Shown here: positions 6,669 through 13,257 of the stretch, piece after piece | Numbering within the stretch: the stretch's first letter is position 1 | How the letters are laid out: each line of letters begins with the position of its first letter | Assembly (NCBI GenBank): GCA_027296045.1 | Contig: JAPUJS010000408.1 | Coordinates: 1 to 14,527, forward strand | Direction of reading: 5' to 3' | Source of the DNA: a bacterium | GTDB taxonomy: Bacteria; Latescibacterota; UBA2968 | Length of the DNA: 14,527 nucleotides | Translations under genes and position numbers: made by a program | Notes under the pieces: model-generated | The model's database searches: none | Told to the model about the DNA's origin: nothing | The model's input: only the letters and a program-made list of their open reading frames with translations

Positions 6669-8334
6669 GGGGGTCGAGTAAACGAGGTTGCTTCTGGGCT
6701 TCCTGACCCATTTGAAGCAGGACCTCGGAGAGGTGTTTGCGGGCAAGCGCATAATCAGGATAGAGTGTGAGGGCGCGCTGGAAGAGGTCGGCGGCTTCGG
6801 ACAGGCGCCCCGATTGTTTGTGAAAGACGGCCAGGTTGTGAAATGCAAGAGCGCCGCCGTATTGCATTTTCTGGGGATTTTTGGCCTGGGTGAGGGCTTC
6901 TTGCATCTTTTGTTCTGCCTGGCGATCTGGGGTGTTGTCAAGAAAAGCGGATACGCCCAGGAGAAAGTGAAGCGTTGGCGCATCGGGGTGATAGACCAGG
7001 GCGTTTTGAAGCACCTCTTTGGGAGATTCTCCCCGGGAAAGCAGGAGGGGAACCCAACTGTAATAGGTGTCTATGGGGATCAGATCGGGGGCACGGGCAA
7101 AAGCCCGTTCGTACTGGGTGATACCGGTTTGAAACTGGCCTGCGGCAATGTGGCTTCGTCCCACCAGCCAGAAGTCGATGGCTTCGGCGCGTTTGAGGTG
7201 CCAGATACTGAGCAGGGTCAAAGAGAAAAGAAGGGCGGCCCAGATGGCTTTTTGACGACCCGGTTTGAGGGCACTGCGACGGAGGAAGGCGCGAAGGGCC
7301 CAGGCAAGGACCAGAGAAAACCCGGCCGAGGCCAGATAGAGCTGACGGGAAGGGCCTACTGTGAGCCTTTCCAGGGGGTTGTTGAGAAATGGAAGCACCA
7401 TGATCAGTGTCCAGACAGCCCCGTCGGCGGCCGGGAAGATGCGACTTCGGTAGAGGATGAGAGCACCCAGGATGGCCAGGCATCCGAGCACGATTTCCCA
7501 GGGCTGATAGGTGTTGCCGATGCCGGATGGCGTGAGCCAGTGGGCAGAGGTGAAGAGCCTGCTGAGATACCAGGGTGGATTCAGGGCCAGGCGCGTCCAA
7601 TCGGGCCGGTTGAGCAGGCCGGTGATTTCATCGGTCTGGGGCGAGAAGCTGTAGACGGCCAGAGCAAATCCGATGGCTCCGGCGATGAGGGGACCGGTCT
7701 GGATGAGGGTCTGTCGAATGGAAGCCCCCTGACGCCAGGTGAGATAAGCACAGAACGGGACAATGGCTACTCCAGAAGGATGGGAGAAGACGGCAGCCCC
7801 CAGGGCCAGGATTGCTAGGGCCTGCCAGACGGGGTTGTTTTTTTTAAGGAGATGGAGGTAGGCGATGAGGGTGAGCAGGTTGAAGATGAATGTGATGATG
7901 TAATTGATACAGATAAACCACTGGATAGAGCGAAAGTGGGCGACGTTCAGGAAAAAGAGCAGGGCTGAAACGAGGGCCAGTTCTCGATCTGTGTCCAGAC
8001 GGAGCAGAGCGTGAAAAAGGAGCAGGGCGGCGATGCTGTGCAGGCCGACCAGGAGCAGGTGATATCCGGCGGGATCTTTTCCCCACAGGAGGTAGCCCGA
8101 TAGCAGGACCAGGTCTACGGAAGGACGGATAGGGGCCTGGCGCTGTTTGGAGAAGAAGCGGTCGGGATGGGATGAGATGAGGGACAGGTCGTGCAGGGTT
8201 TCCTGATCGTCTCCAATGGCGTTGAGGGGGTGTGCGGAAAGCCCTGAGAAGGCGGCCCAGGCCAGGAGGACAATGAGCAGGGCAAAGACGGGTGTGATGG
8301 ACCGGTGCGCTGGAATTTGAAAGATGGGCGTCAT
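6658..8334 (-). CDS. GT-C-like multi-pass membrane protein with C-terminal TPR repeats
   Basis: A 558-residue protein. The N-terminal two thirds carry about ten membrane segments (roughly 14-32, 74-85, 90-112, 117-131, 140-163, 170-195, 212-230, 278-295, 306-318, 333-350, 362-380). The first extracytoplasmic loop holds an acidic motif, AIGDDQETLHDL (39-50), at the place where GT-C glycosyltransferases (PMT/GT39-like) carry their catalytic acidic residues. SRQLYLASAGFS (329-340) resembles the conserved loop of TMTC-type proteins. The C-terminus contains tetratricopeptide repeats at about 393-416, 448-480 and 494-541 (GALAFHNLAVFHKQSGRLSE and following). This architecture, a GT-C-like membrane domain plus TPRs, resembles TMTC-like glycosyltransferases; donor and acceptor are unknown. 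The start at ATG 8334 overlaps the stop of the upstream 62-aa ORF (ATGA), indicating translational coupling. Confidence 0.78.
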   Translation of the reverse strand: MTPIFQIPAHRSITPVFALLIVLLAWAAFSGLSAHPLNAIGDDQETLHDLSLISSHPDRFFSKQRQAPIRPSVDLVLLSGYLLWGKDPAGYHLLLVGLHSIAALLLFHALLRLDTDRELALVSALLFFLNVAHFRSIQWFICINYIITFIFNLLTLIAYLHLLKKNNPVWQALAILALGAAVFSHPSGVAIVPFCAYLTWRQGASIRQTLIQTGPLIAGAIGFALAVYSFSPQTDEITGLLNRPDWTRLALNPPWYLSRLFTSAHWLTPSGIGNTYQPWEIVLGCLAILGALILYRSRIFPAADGAVWTLIMVLPFLNNPLERLTVGPSRQLYLASAGFSLVLAWALRAFLRRSALKPGRQKAIWAALLFSLTLLSIWHLKRAEAIDFWLVGRSHIAAGQFQTGITQYERAFARAPDLIPIDTYYSWVPLLLSRGESPKEVLQNALVYHPDAPTLHFLLGVSAFLDNTPDRQAEQKMQEALTQAKNPQKMQYGGALAFHNLAVFHKQSGRLSEAADLFQRALTLYPDYALARKHLSEVLLQMGQEAQKQPRLLDPQNK

Positions 8335-8519
8335 GGTGTGGACAGGGCTTCGAGTCCATAGCGCACGTGTCCGGGCTCGTCGCCGTGGATACCGTAGTGG
8401 TTCAGGGTGGTCAAAGAGAGGAGGGCATAAAGGGTGATCAGGCCATAAAAAAGAGCCTGGCAGGTATTGACTTGCCGTCCCAGAAAGGCAAAACGCGAGT
8501 TGGAATGGGCTTCGATCAT
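8331..8519 (-). CDS. 62-aa ORF resembling an amputated N-terminus of a GT39/GT-C protein
   Basis: The 62 residues contain a charged N-terminus (1-16), one membrane helix (about 20-38) and then LNHYGIHGDEPGHVRYGLEA (39-58). This ends in the region where GT39-like proteins show their first-loop motif, YGIxxDEPxxxxxG, with the catalytic-type Asp/Glu (D47, E48). Full-length family members have around 500 residues, so only TM1 and the first loop are present before the stop. The ATGA overlap with the next gene, also GT-C-like, means it may still be translated and couple expression. The start ATG 8519 has no clear Shine-Dalgarno sequence. It may be a truncated gene remnant or a retained small membrane protein; I cannot decide. 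Confidence 0.55.
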   Translation of the reverse strand: MIEAHSNSRFAFLGRQVNTCQALFYGLITLYALLSLTTLNHYGIHGDEPGHVRYGLEALSTP

Positions 8520-8735
8520 GGCATGGAAGAGTCTGAAGGTGACAGGGGAAACGCGCCGATCATAAAATACGGGGTTTGCAAGGTTGTGGCTAATATTTTT
8601 AGGATTTGCTAAGACCTTGACATTGGCTTTGAAATGAATGAACTTTAGGCTGTTTGAATATCTATTGGATCCAGCGTTTTGAATTAAGATAGGTCCTGGG
8701 ATGCTTGCTTGATTATTCGCGAGGGGTTATGGGTT

Positions 8736-8762
8736 GGGGTGAAACCCCGTGCTTTGCACGGG
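8736..8762 (+). promoter_or_regulatory. Overlapping palindromes upstream of prlC
   Basis: Two inverted repeats share bases: GGGGT-GAA-ACCCC (8736-8748) and the perfect 17-base CCCGTGC-TTT-GCACGGG (8746-8762). They use the same CCC at 8746-8748, so full versions of both cannot form at once. TTATG (8727-8731) and CATAA (8767-8771) can close an outer stem. The second palindrome contains most of the candidate -35 of prlC, which suggests an operator. Confidence 0.45.
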
Positions 8763-8781
8763 ATCTCATAAATTCTATACA
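8754..8781 (+). promoter_or_regulatory. Candidate sigma-70-type promoter of prlC
   Basis: TTGCAC (8754-8759) and TATACA (8776-8781) are separated by 16 bases; the -35 matches 4 and the -10 matches 4 of 6 consensus positions. Transcription would start near 8788, leaving a very short leader with GAGAGG (8790-8795) 4 bases before the ATG. Confidence 0.5.
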
Positions 8782-8799
8782 ACCGATTTGAGAGGTTTT

Positions 8800-10881
8800 A
8801 TGGGGAACGAGAATCCACTGCTGGTGACTTCGGGGTTGCCGCGTTTTGATTTAATTCAACCCGAGTACGTGGTGCCGGGGGTGAGGCAGGTGCTGGCCGA
8901 GGCCGAGCAGAAAGTGAAGGCGCTGGAGGAGAACCTGGAGCCGACCTGGGAGGGACTGCTCAAACCGCTAGAAGAGATGGACCTGCCGTTTGAATATGCC
9001 TGGAGTCCGGTGGGGCATTTGCTGGGGGTGAAAAACTCAGAGGCGTTGCGCGAAGCCCATGAAGAGGTGTTGCCCGAGGTGGTGGTGTTTTCTTTGCGGG
9101 CGCAGCAGAGCCAGCCGATTTATCAGGGATTGAAGGCGATCCGAGAAGGCGAGACATGGGATCGGCTGGACGAGGGGCAGAAGCGGGTAGTGGAGCTCCG
9201 GCTTCGGGCGGCCGAACATTCGGGTGTGGGGCTGGAGGGAGAGGCGAAAGAGCGGTTTAATGAGATTGCCAAAGAGTTGTCTCAGATCAAGACCGATTTT
9301 TCAAATCACGTGCTGGATGCGACCAAGGCATTTGAGTTGATTCTGACGGATCCAGGTGCTGCAGAGGGATGGCCGCAGAGCCTTCGGGGGGTGGCTGCCC
9401 AATCGTATCATCAATCGAAAAAAGAAGACGAGGCAAGTCCGGAAGCGGGCCCCTGGCGGATTACGCTGGACTATCCGAGCTTTATGCCGTTTATGCAGCA
9501 CCATCGAGGGCGGGACGATCGGGAACAGGTTTACCGGGCATATGTGACCCGGGCGTCGGAGGGCGAGTTGGATAATAGCGGATTGATCGAGAAGATTTTA
9601 AAACTGAGGAAGGAACAGTCTGGCCTGCTTGGATTTGCAACCTTTGCCGAGTTGAGCCTGGATTCCAAGATGGCGCCGGATGTGGAGGCTGTGGAGAAGA
9701 TGTTTGAGGAGCTTCTTTTGGCCTCGAAGCTTTATATGAAGAAAGAATTTGAAGCCATCGCAGACCTGGCGAAGGCCGAGGGACAGACCGAGAGGCTTGC
9801 GCATTGGGATATGGCATTCTGGTCGGAGCGATTGCGGGAACAGCAGTTTGATTATACCGACGATCAATTGCGGCCCTATTTTCCGCTGCCCCGGGTGCTG
9901 GACGGTCTGTTTGGCGTGGCAGAAAAATTGTTCGGGATTCGGATAGAGCGGGTCGACGGGGATGATGTGCCAGTGTGGCACGACGATGTGCAGTATTTCA
10001 ACGTGTTTGGGGAGACCGGCGAGCAGATCGCTTCTTTTTATTTAGACGCCTATTCCCGTCCGGCAGAAAAGCGGGGTGGTGCCTGGATGGGCGATTGTTT
10101 GAGCCGGCGGTGGATGGGCGATGAACTCCGATTGCCAGTGGCACATTTGTGTTGTAACGGTACGCCTCCGGTGGGTGCAAAACCGTCGCTGATGAGTTTT
10201 TCGGAGGTGCATACCCTGTTTCACGAGTTCGGACACGGGTTGCAGGGAATGTTGACAACGGTGGACTATGCCGAAGTGGCGGGTATTCATGGTGTGGAAT
10301 GGGATGCGGTGGAAATTGCGAGTCAGTTTATGGAGAACTGGTGTTATCACAAAGAGACCTTGCTGGGGATGACGTCTCATGTGGAAACGGGCGAACCGTT
10401 GCCCGAAGATCTGTTCCACAAGATTTGTGCGGCCCGGACCTTCCGTGCAGGATCGTTGATGATGCGCCAGTTGGGGTTTGGCATCATGGACATCCAGTTG
10501 TACCACCAACACGATCCGGAAGGCGAGGCGTCTGCTTTTGATGTGGGGCGGAAAGTGACGGAAGAGACATCGGTATTGTCACCGCTTCCGGAAGACCGAT
10601 TTTTGTGTTCTTTTTCTCATATTTTTGCAGGGGGATATGCGGCGGGTTATTACAGTTATAAGTGGTCGGAGGTGTTGAGCGCCGATGCTTTTTCTTCATT
10701 TGAAGAGGCGGGCCTGGAAGATGAGGGAGCGGTGAAAGAAATGGGCCGCCGGTTCCGGGATACGATTTTGGCGCAAGGGGGGAGTCGGCCTCCGATGGAG
10801 GTGTTTAAAGATTTTCGGGGCCGGGAGCCGAGTACGGAGGCGCTGTTGCGGCACAGTGGGTTGGTGGGGGAATCGGGATAG
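8800..10881 (+). CDS. prlC: Oligopeptidase A, M3-family zinc metallopeptidase
   Basis: A 693-residue cytosolic peptidase that degrades oligopeptides, including cleaved signal peptides in known relatives. No signal peptide is present. The N-terminal helical half (about 1-250) begins with the typical GLPRFDLIQPEYVVPGV (12-28). The catalytic zinc site is FHEFGHGLQ (H475, E476, H479), and the third ligand is E505 in WDAVEIASQFMENWC. The C-terminal FSHIFAGGYAAGYYSYKWSE segment with its conserved Gly/Tyr residues is the substrate-binding loop of M3 enzymes. Length matches the roughly 680-residue OpdA family. ATG 8800 is preferred over the in-frame ATG 8749 because the extra 17 residues would be encoded by the palindrome and promoter, and GAGAGG precedes 8800. 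The gene stands alone; a converging lipoprotein gene follows. Confidence 0.95.
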   Translation: MGNENPLLVTSGLPRFDLIQPEYVVPGVRQVLAEAEQKVKALEENLEPTWEGLLKPLEEMDLPFEYAWSPVGHLLGVKNSEALREAHEEVLPEVVVFSLRAQQSQPIYQGLKAIREGETWDRLDEGQKRVVELRLRAAEHSGVGLEGEAKERFNEIAKELSQIKTDFSNHVLDATKAFELILTDPGAAEGWPQSLRGVAAQSYHQSKKEDEASPEAGPWRITLDYPSFMPFMQHHRGRDDREQVYRAYVTRASEGELDNSGLIEKILKLRKEQSGLLGFATFAELSLDSKMAPDVEAVEKMFEELLLASKLYMKKEFEAIADLAKAEGQTERLAHWDMAFWSERLREQQFDYTDDQLRPYFPLPRVLDGLFGVAEKLFGIRIERVDGDDVPVWHDDVQYFNVFGETGEQIASFYLDAYSRPAEKRGGAWMGDCLSRRWMGDELRLPVAHLCCNGTPPVGAKPSLMSFSEVHTLFHEFGHGLQGMLTTVDYAEVAGIHGVEWDAVEIASQFMENWCYHKETLLGMTSHVETGEPLPEDLFHKICAARTFRAGSLMMRQLGFGIMDIQLYHQHDPEGEASAFDVGRKVTEETSVLSPLPEDRFLCSFSHIFAGGYAAGYYSYKWSEVLSADAFSSFEEAGLEDEGAVKEMGRRFRDTILAQGGSRPPMEVFKDFRGREPSTEALLRHSGLVGESG

Positions 10882-10922
10882 AATAGCCCGTGTTCGGGAT
10901 CCGACGTAGCGGTCTGTACACT

Positions 10923-10983
10923 GGGTTCAAGATTTTGGGTTCCAGGTTTTTGATGGGTGCTTTGGACCTTGAATTTTGGACCC
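10923..10983. repeat. Degenerate short repeats and imperfect inverted repeat
   Basis: Between the convergent prlC and lipoprotein genes lie several variants of one word: TTTTGGGTTCCAGG, TTTGGACCTTG and TTTTGGACCC. TTCAAG (10926-10931) and CTTGAA (10968-10973) give a long imperfect inverted repeat, with GGGT/ACCC outside. It may act as a bidirectional terminator, or be a decayed heptamer-like minisatellite of the kind scattered between genes in some large bacterial genomes. Confidence 0.45.
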
Positions 10984-10990
10984 GGATTTT

Positions 10991-11464
10991 TTATGCTGAG
11001 ACCCGGACGAATACCATGATCGATCGGGCGGTTTCGTTTCCGGAGGTGAGGGTGCTGGAAATGGTGATGCGCTGGCTGTCCTGGGAGAGTTCAATGATCT
11101 GTTCGGCTACTGTGATGACCGTGGTTTCCAGGGACGATTCCGGTGCGGGCGGCGTTGCCTGGAAAGATTCGTTGTTGGTGATATTGAGGAGGATGACGTT
11201 GCCAACGGTGGTGTAGGTGCCTTCCGAGAATTCTCGGGAGTTGATTGCGGGGATGAGAACGTCGAAGGTGAAGCGGGTTTCGGTGAGGATGAGGGTGCCT
11301 ACAATGGTAGGTGGGATGAAGGTGTTTTCCCGATTGCCGTTGACGACGGTTTGCCGTTCGATGGTATAGGTGCCGGGGAAATGGAGCGGGCTCACGACCG
11401 GCGGAATTTTTCCGCAGGAGAGGGCGGTGACAAGCACCAATAGAGAGAGCATGTAGCGGGTCAT
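10991..11464 (-). CDS. Small secreted lipoprotein, possibly lipocalin-like
   Basis: A 157-residue protein with a type II signal peptide: MTRY, hydrophobic MLSLLVLVTALS (5-16), then the lipid-accepting Cys C17 in TALSCGK, which meets the general lipobox pattern. The mature part is rich in alternating strands: FPGTYTIERQTV (29-40), IVGTLILTETRFTFDVL (54-70), EGTYTTVGNVILLNI (81-95) and C-terminal strands (123-155). The order 'GTY... TLTLTETRFTF... GTYTxxGNxIxL' recalls lipocalin-like small lipoproteins; this fold assignment is inference and the ligand is unknown. The start at ATG 11464 is supported by GGAG ending 6 bases upstream; the open frame extends to 11737 but would overlap the divergent TIM-barrel gene. 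Residue +2 after Cys is Gly, so outer-membrane sorting would be expected by the E. coli rule. Confidence 0.72.
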   Translation of the reverse strand: MTRYMLSLLVLVTALSCGKIPPVVSPLHFPGTYTIERQTVVNGNRENTFIPPTIVGTLILTETRFTFDVLIPAINSREFSEGTYTTVGNVILLNITNNESFQATPPAPESSLETTVITVAEQIIELSQDSQRITISSTLTSGNETARSIMVFVRVSA

Positions 11465-11507
11465 GGGAACTCCGGTTTTGTTGTGGCGCCCGGCTATCGT
11501 GTTCGGC

Positions 11508-11536
11508 AAGGTAGGAAGAACCCGGGCACTTGTCAA
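11508..11536 (-). promoter_or_regulatory. Candidate sigma-70-type promoter of the lipoprotein gene
   Basis: On the minus strand a perfect TTGACA (11536-11531) is followed after 17 bases by TACCTT (11513-11508, 3 of 6 matches to TATAAT). This would give a leader of about 35-40 bases before ATG 11464. The weak -10 keeps confidence moderate. Confidence 0.5.
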
Positions 11537-11589
11537 CCGATCCATTATTATTTGGGACCTGACGGACGTCGGGTGGTAAGGAGAAGCGG

Positions 11590-12432
11590 ATGCAGATCGG
11601 GATTTTTGAAAAAACGTTTGAGCGGGACTCTCTGGAGGAGACGCTGGATGCGGTTCGGGATCACGGATTTTCGTGTGTGCAGTTTCACCTGGATGTTGCA
11701 GGAGTGGAGCCGATGCCAGAGGTGATTCCAGACGCACTTTGCGAGCGTGTTCGGAATGCGATGGGGGAACGGGGAATTGAGATGGGGGCGGTTTCGGGGA
11801 CGTTTAATATGATTCATCCGGATGAGGAGACACGGGAGGATGGGCTGAAACGATTGGAGGTGTTGGCACAGGCGTGTGGCAAATTGGGGACGAAGGTGAT
11901 TACGCTGTGTTCGGGAACGCGGAGTCGGGAGTCGATGTGGCGGTCGCATCCGGACAACCGGACACCGGAGGCGTGGGCGGATTTGCTGGTTGCGATGGAG
12001 CGAGCCGCTCAGATTGGCGAGGAGAACGGAGTGGTGATGGCATTTGAGCCGGAGGTGGCCAATGTGGTGGATTCGGCGAAAAGGGGGCGAAAGGTCTTGG
12101 ACGAGATCGGATCGCCGAATTTGAAGGTGGTGATGGATGGGGCCAATATTTATCATGAGGGGGAACTGGCCCGGATGCACGAGATGCTGGACGAGGCGTT
12201 TGATCTTCTGGGCGACGATATTGCACATGCCCATGCAAAGGATCTGGATCGAGACGGAGCGGCGGGCAAGCTGGCGGCGGGCACCGGGCTTTTGGATTAT
12301 GATTATTATTTGGGTTTGCTGGACAAGGTGGGATTTGACGGGCCACTGGTGTTGCACGGGTTGACGGAGGACCAAGTTCCGTTTTGTCGGGATTTCTTAA
12401 TTGGAAAGCTGAAAGATGGGCAGACACTATGA
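11590..12432 (+). CDS. Sugar phosphate isomerase/epimerase-like TIM-barrel protein
   Basis: A 280-residue soluble protein of the xylose-isomerase-like TIM-barrel superfamily (AP_endonuc_2). Alternating strands and helices run through the whole length: MQIGIFEKTF (1-10), FSCVQFHL (27-34), IEMGAVSGTF (63-72), KVITLCSGTR (102-111), GVVMAFEPE (147-155), LKVVMDGANI (178-187), DIAHAHAKDL (210-219), GPLVLHGL (251-258). Probable metal ligands are E153, D183 and His 213 or 215. The last strand, where many members carry Glu, shows His (H256), so the site may differ from classical isomerases. The start has AAGGAG (11578-11583) at 6 bases. The stop overlaps the tpm start (ATGA at 12429-12432), so the two genes are translationally coupled. 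The substrate cannot be read from the sequence. Confidence 0.82.
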   Translation: MQIGIFEKTFERDSLEETLDAVRDHGFSCVQFHLDVAGVEPMPEVIPDALCERVRNAMGERGIEMGAVSGTFNMIHPDEETREDGLKRLEVLAQACGKLGTKVITLCSGTRSRESMWRSHPDNRTPEAWADLLVAMERAAQIGEENGVVMAFEPEVANVVDSAKRGRKVLDEIGSPNLKVVMDGANIYHEGELARMHEMLDEAFDLLGDDIAHAHAKDLDRDGAAGKLAAGTGLLDYDYYLGLLDKVGFDGPLVLHGLTEDQVPFCRDFLIGKLKDGQTL

Positions 12433-13088
12433 AAGCGTCATTCTGGCATAAGCGGTGGGAACAGAATCGGACCGGGTTTCATCAGGACGCGGTGAATGGG
12501 TGTTTGGAGGCACACTGGAACCAGGTGGGTGTATCGGCAGGATCCTGCGTTTTGGTGCCGTTGTGTGGAAAGAGCCTGGATATGATGTGGTTGAAGGATC
12601 AGGGGCATTCGGTGCTGGGTGTAGAGTTGAGTCCGGTTGCGGTCCAGGCGTTTTTTGAGGAGAACGGGCTGGAGGCTCAAAAGCGGGAACAGGGTGAATT
12701 GATGCGTTCGGAAGCGAATGGAATCGCGCTTTTGTGCGGCGATTTTTTTGACCTGACGACCGAAGATATAAAAGGTGTGTCCGGGATCTACGACCGGGGG
12801 GCGCTGATTGCTCTGCCGCCAGAGATGCGGGAGCGGTATGCAGCGCACATAGCGAATTTGTTTACTGAAGGTGTGAAGGCGCTGCTGATTGGGATTGATT
12901 ATCCGCAAAAAGAGATGAACGGGCCTCCGTTTGCGGTGAGCGAAGGGGAGATACGGACTTTGTTTGGAGGCGCATTTGAAATCAAGCATCTGGAGACCCA
13001 AGATGTGCTGGCGGATCATCAGCGATTTAAGGATCGGGGGTTGACGGCGTTGACGGAGAGTGCGTATTTGATGAGGCGGGTGGGGTGA
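12429..13088 (+). CDS. tpm: Thiopurine S-methyltransferase
   Basis: A 219-residue SAM-dependent methyltransferase of the bacterial TPMT family (usual length about 218). Diagnostic features are the N-terminal FWHKRWEQNRTGFHQDAVN (5-23), the SAM-binding motif I VLVPLCGKSLDMMWL (41-55), VLGVELSPVAVQAFF (62-76, acidic end of strand 2), GDFFDL (104-109) and IYDRGALIALPPEMRERY (120-137). In pseudomonads Tpm methylates inorganic selenium and tellurium compounds as well as thiopurines, and is linked to metalloid tolerance; that role here is inference. ATG 12429 lies in the ATGA overlap with the TIM-barrel gene; the in-frame upstream ATG at 12384 lies inside that gene and is rejected. A hairpin and an IS element follow. 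Confidence 0.92.
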   Translation: MKASFWHKRWEQNRTGFHQDAVNGCLEAHWNQVGVSAGSCVLVPLCGKSLDMMWLKDQGHSVLGVELSPVAVQAFFEENGLEAQKREQGELMRSEANGIALLCGDFFDLTTEDIKGVSGIYDRGALIALPPEMRERYAAHIANLFTEGVKALLIGIDYPQKEMNGPPFAVSEGEIRTLFGGAFEIKHLETQDVLADHQRFKDRGLTALTESAYLMRRVG

Positions 13089-13109
13089 TCGCTCGATGGC
13101 CCTCTCCCC

Positions 13110-13140
13110 GTTTCAGGAACGCTGGACGCGGTTCTGAAAC
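13110..13140 (+). terminator. Strong hairpin downstream of tpm, without a T-run
   Basis: GTTTCAGGAACGC (13110-13122) pairs with GCGGTTCTGAAAC (13128-13140) around the loop TGGAC, with one wobble and one mismatch in 13 pairs. The following bases are ATTCCTCTCC, so it is not a classical intrinsic terminator. It may stabilise the mRNA 3' end or be part of a dispersed palindromic repeat together with the hairpin invaded by the IS. Confidence 0.5.
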
Positions 13141-13150
13141 ATTCCTCTCC

Positions 13151-13160
13151 CGCAAGCGGG
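13151..13160. repeat. Left copy of the IS target-site duplication
   Basis: CGCAAGCGGG directly abuts the left IS end and matches the right copy (CGCAAGCAGG) at 9 of 10 positions. Confidence 0.75.
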
Positions 13161-13176
13161 TTCAGGGGCGGACAGG
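13161..13176. repeat. IS left terminal inverted repeat
   Basis: TTCAGGGGCGGACAGG is the exact reverse complement of the right end at 14460-14475. Beyond these 16 bases similarity drops off. Confidence 0.85.
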
Positions 13177-13185
13177 TGAAAAAGG

Positions 13186-13214
13186 TTTACAAATGCAAAG
13201 AGGCGATGCATAAT
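13186..13214 (+). promoter_or_regulatory. Transposase promoter inside the IS
   Basis: TTTACA (13186-13191) and CATAAT (13209-13214) are separated by 17 bases, each matching 5 of 6 consensus positions. Confidence 0.6.
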
Positions 13215-13222
13215 ATCTCTGT

Positions 13223-13242
13223 GAAGTTAAAGGAAGTTAAAC
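13223..13242. repeat. Tandem 10-base repeat in the transposase leader
   Basis: GAAGTTAAAG is followed directly by GAAGTTAAAC, between the promoter and the Shine-Dalgarno sequence. It may be a chance duplication or a binding site in the IS leader. Confidence 0.5.
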
Positions 13243-13257
13243 AAAAAAGGAGATATC

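Larger units (their letters stand above)
8520..8799. other. 280-base divergent intergenic region
   Basis: No credible gene is present. The left part is the presumed promoter/leader for the minus-strand membrane genes, but no good -35/-10 pair is visible there. A TTGACA at 8617-8622 on the plus strand lacks a matching -10. The right end holds the palindrome and promoter of prlC, listed separately. The middle (8640-8720) is AT-richer and contains only a small palindrome TGGATCCA. Confidence 0.5.

Noticed and set aside
6132..6983. 283-aa minus-strand ORF
   Set aside because: It is antisense to the HAD gene and overlaps the TPR gene in another frame; composition is that of a shadow frame.
6688..7818. 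376-aa plus-strand ORF
   Set aside because: Lies fully antisense to the membrane/TPR protein, is Gly/Glu-rich without hydrophobic or domain pattern, and has no ribosome site; it is the complement of a real gene.
8367..8612. 81-aa plus-strand ORF opposite the 62-aa GT39-like fragment
   Set aside because: No recognisable pattern and no Shine-Dalgarno sequence; the minus-strand reading has a membrane helix, the DEP loop and an ATGA overlap.
8617..8645. TTGACA at 8617-8622 as a second prlC promoter
   Set aside because: No -10-like hexamer at 16-18 bases downstream (GAACTT at 17).
8721..8771. Integron attC-like or retron-like structure
   Set aside because: No GTTRRRY core sites, no integrase or reverse transcriptase nearby; simple palindromes next to a promoter explain it better.
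11465..11737. N-terminal extension of the lipoprotein ORF
   Set aside because: It overlaps the divergent TIM-barrel gene and would bury the signal peptide; GGAG before ATG 11464 supports the short form.
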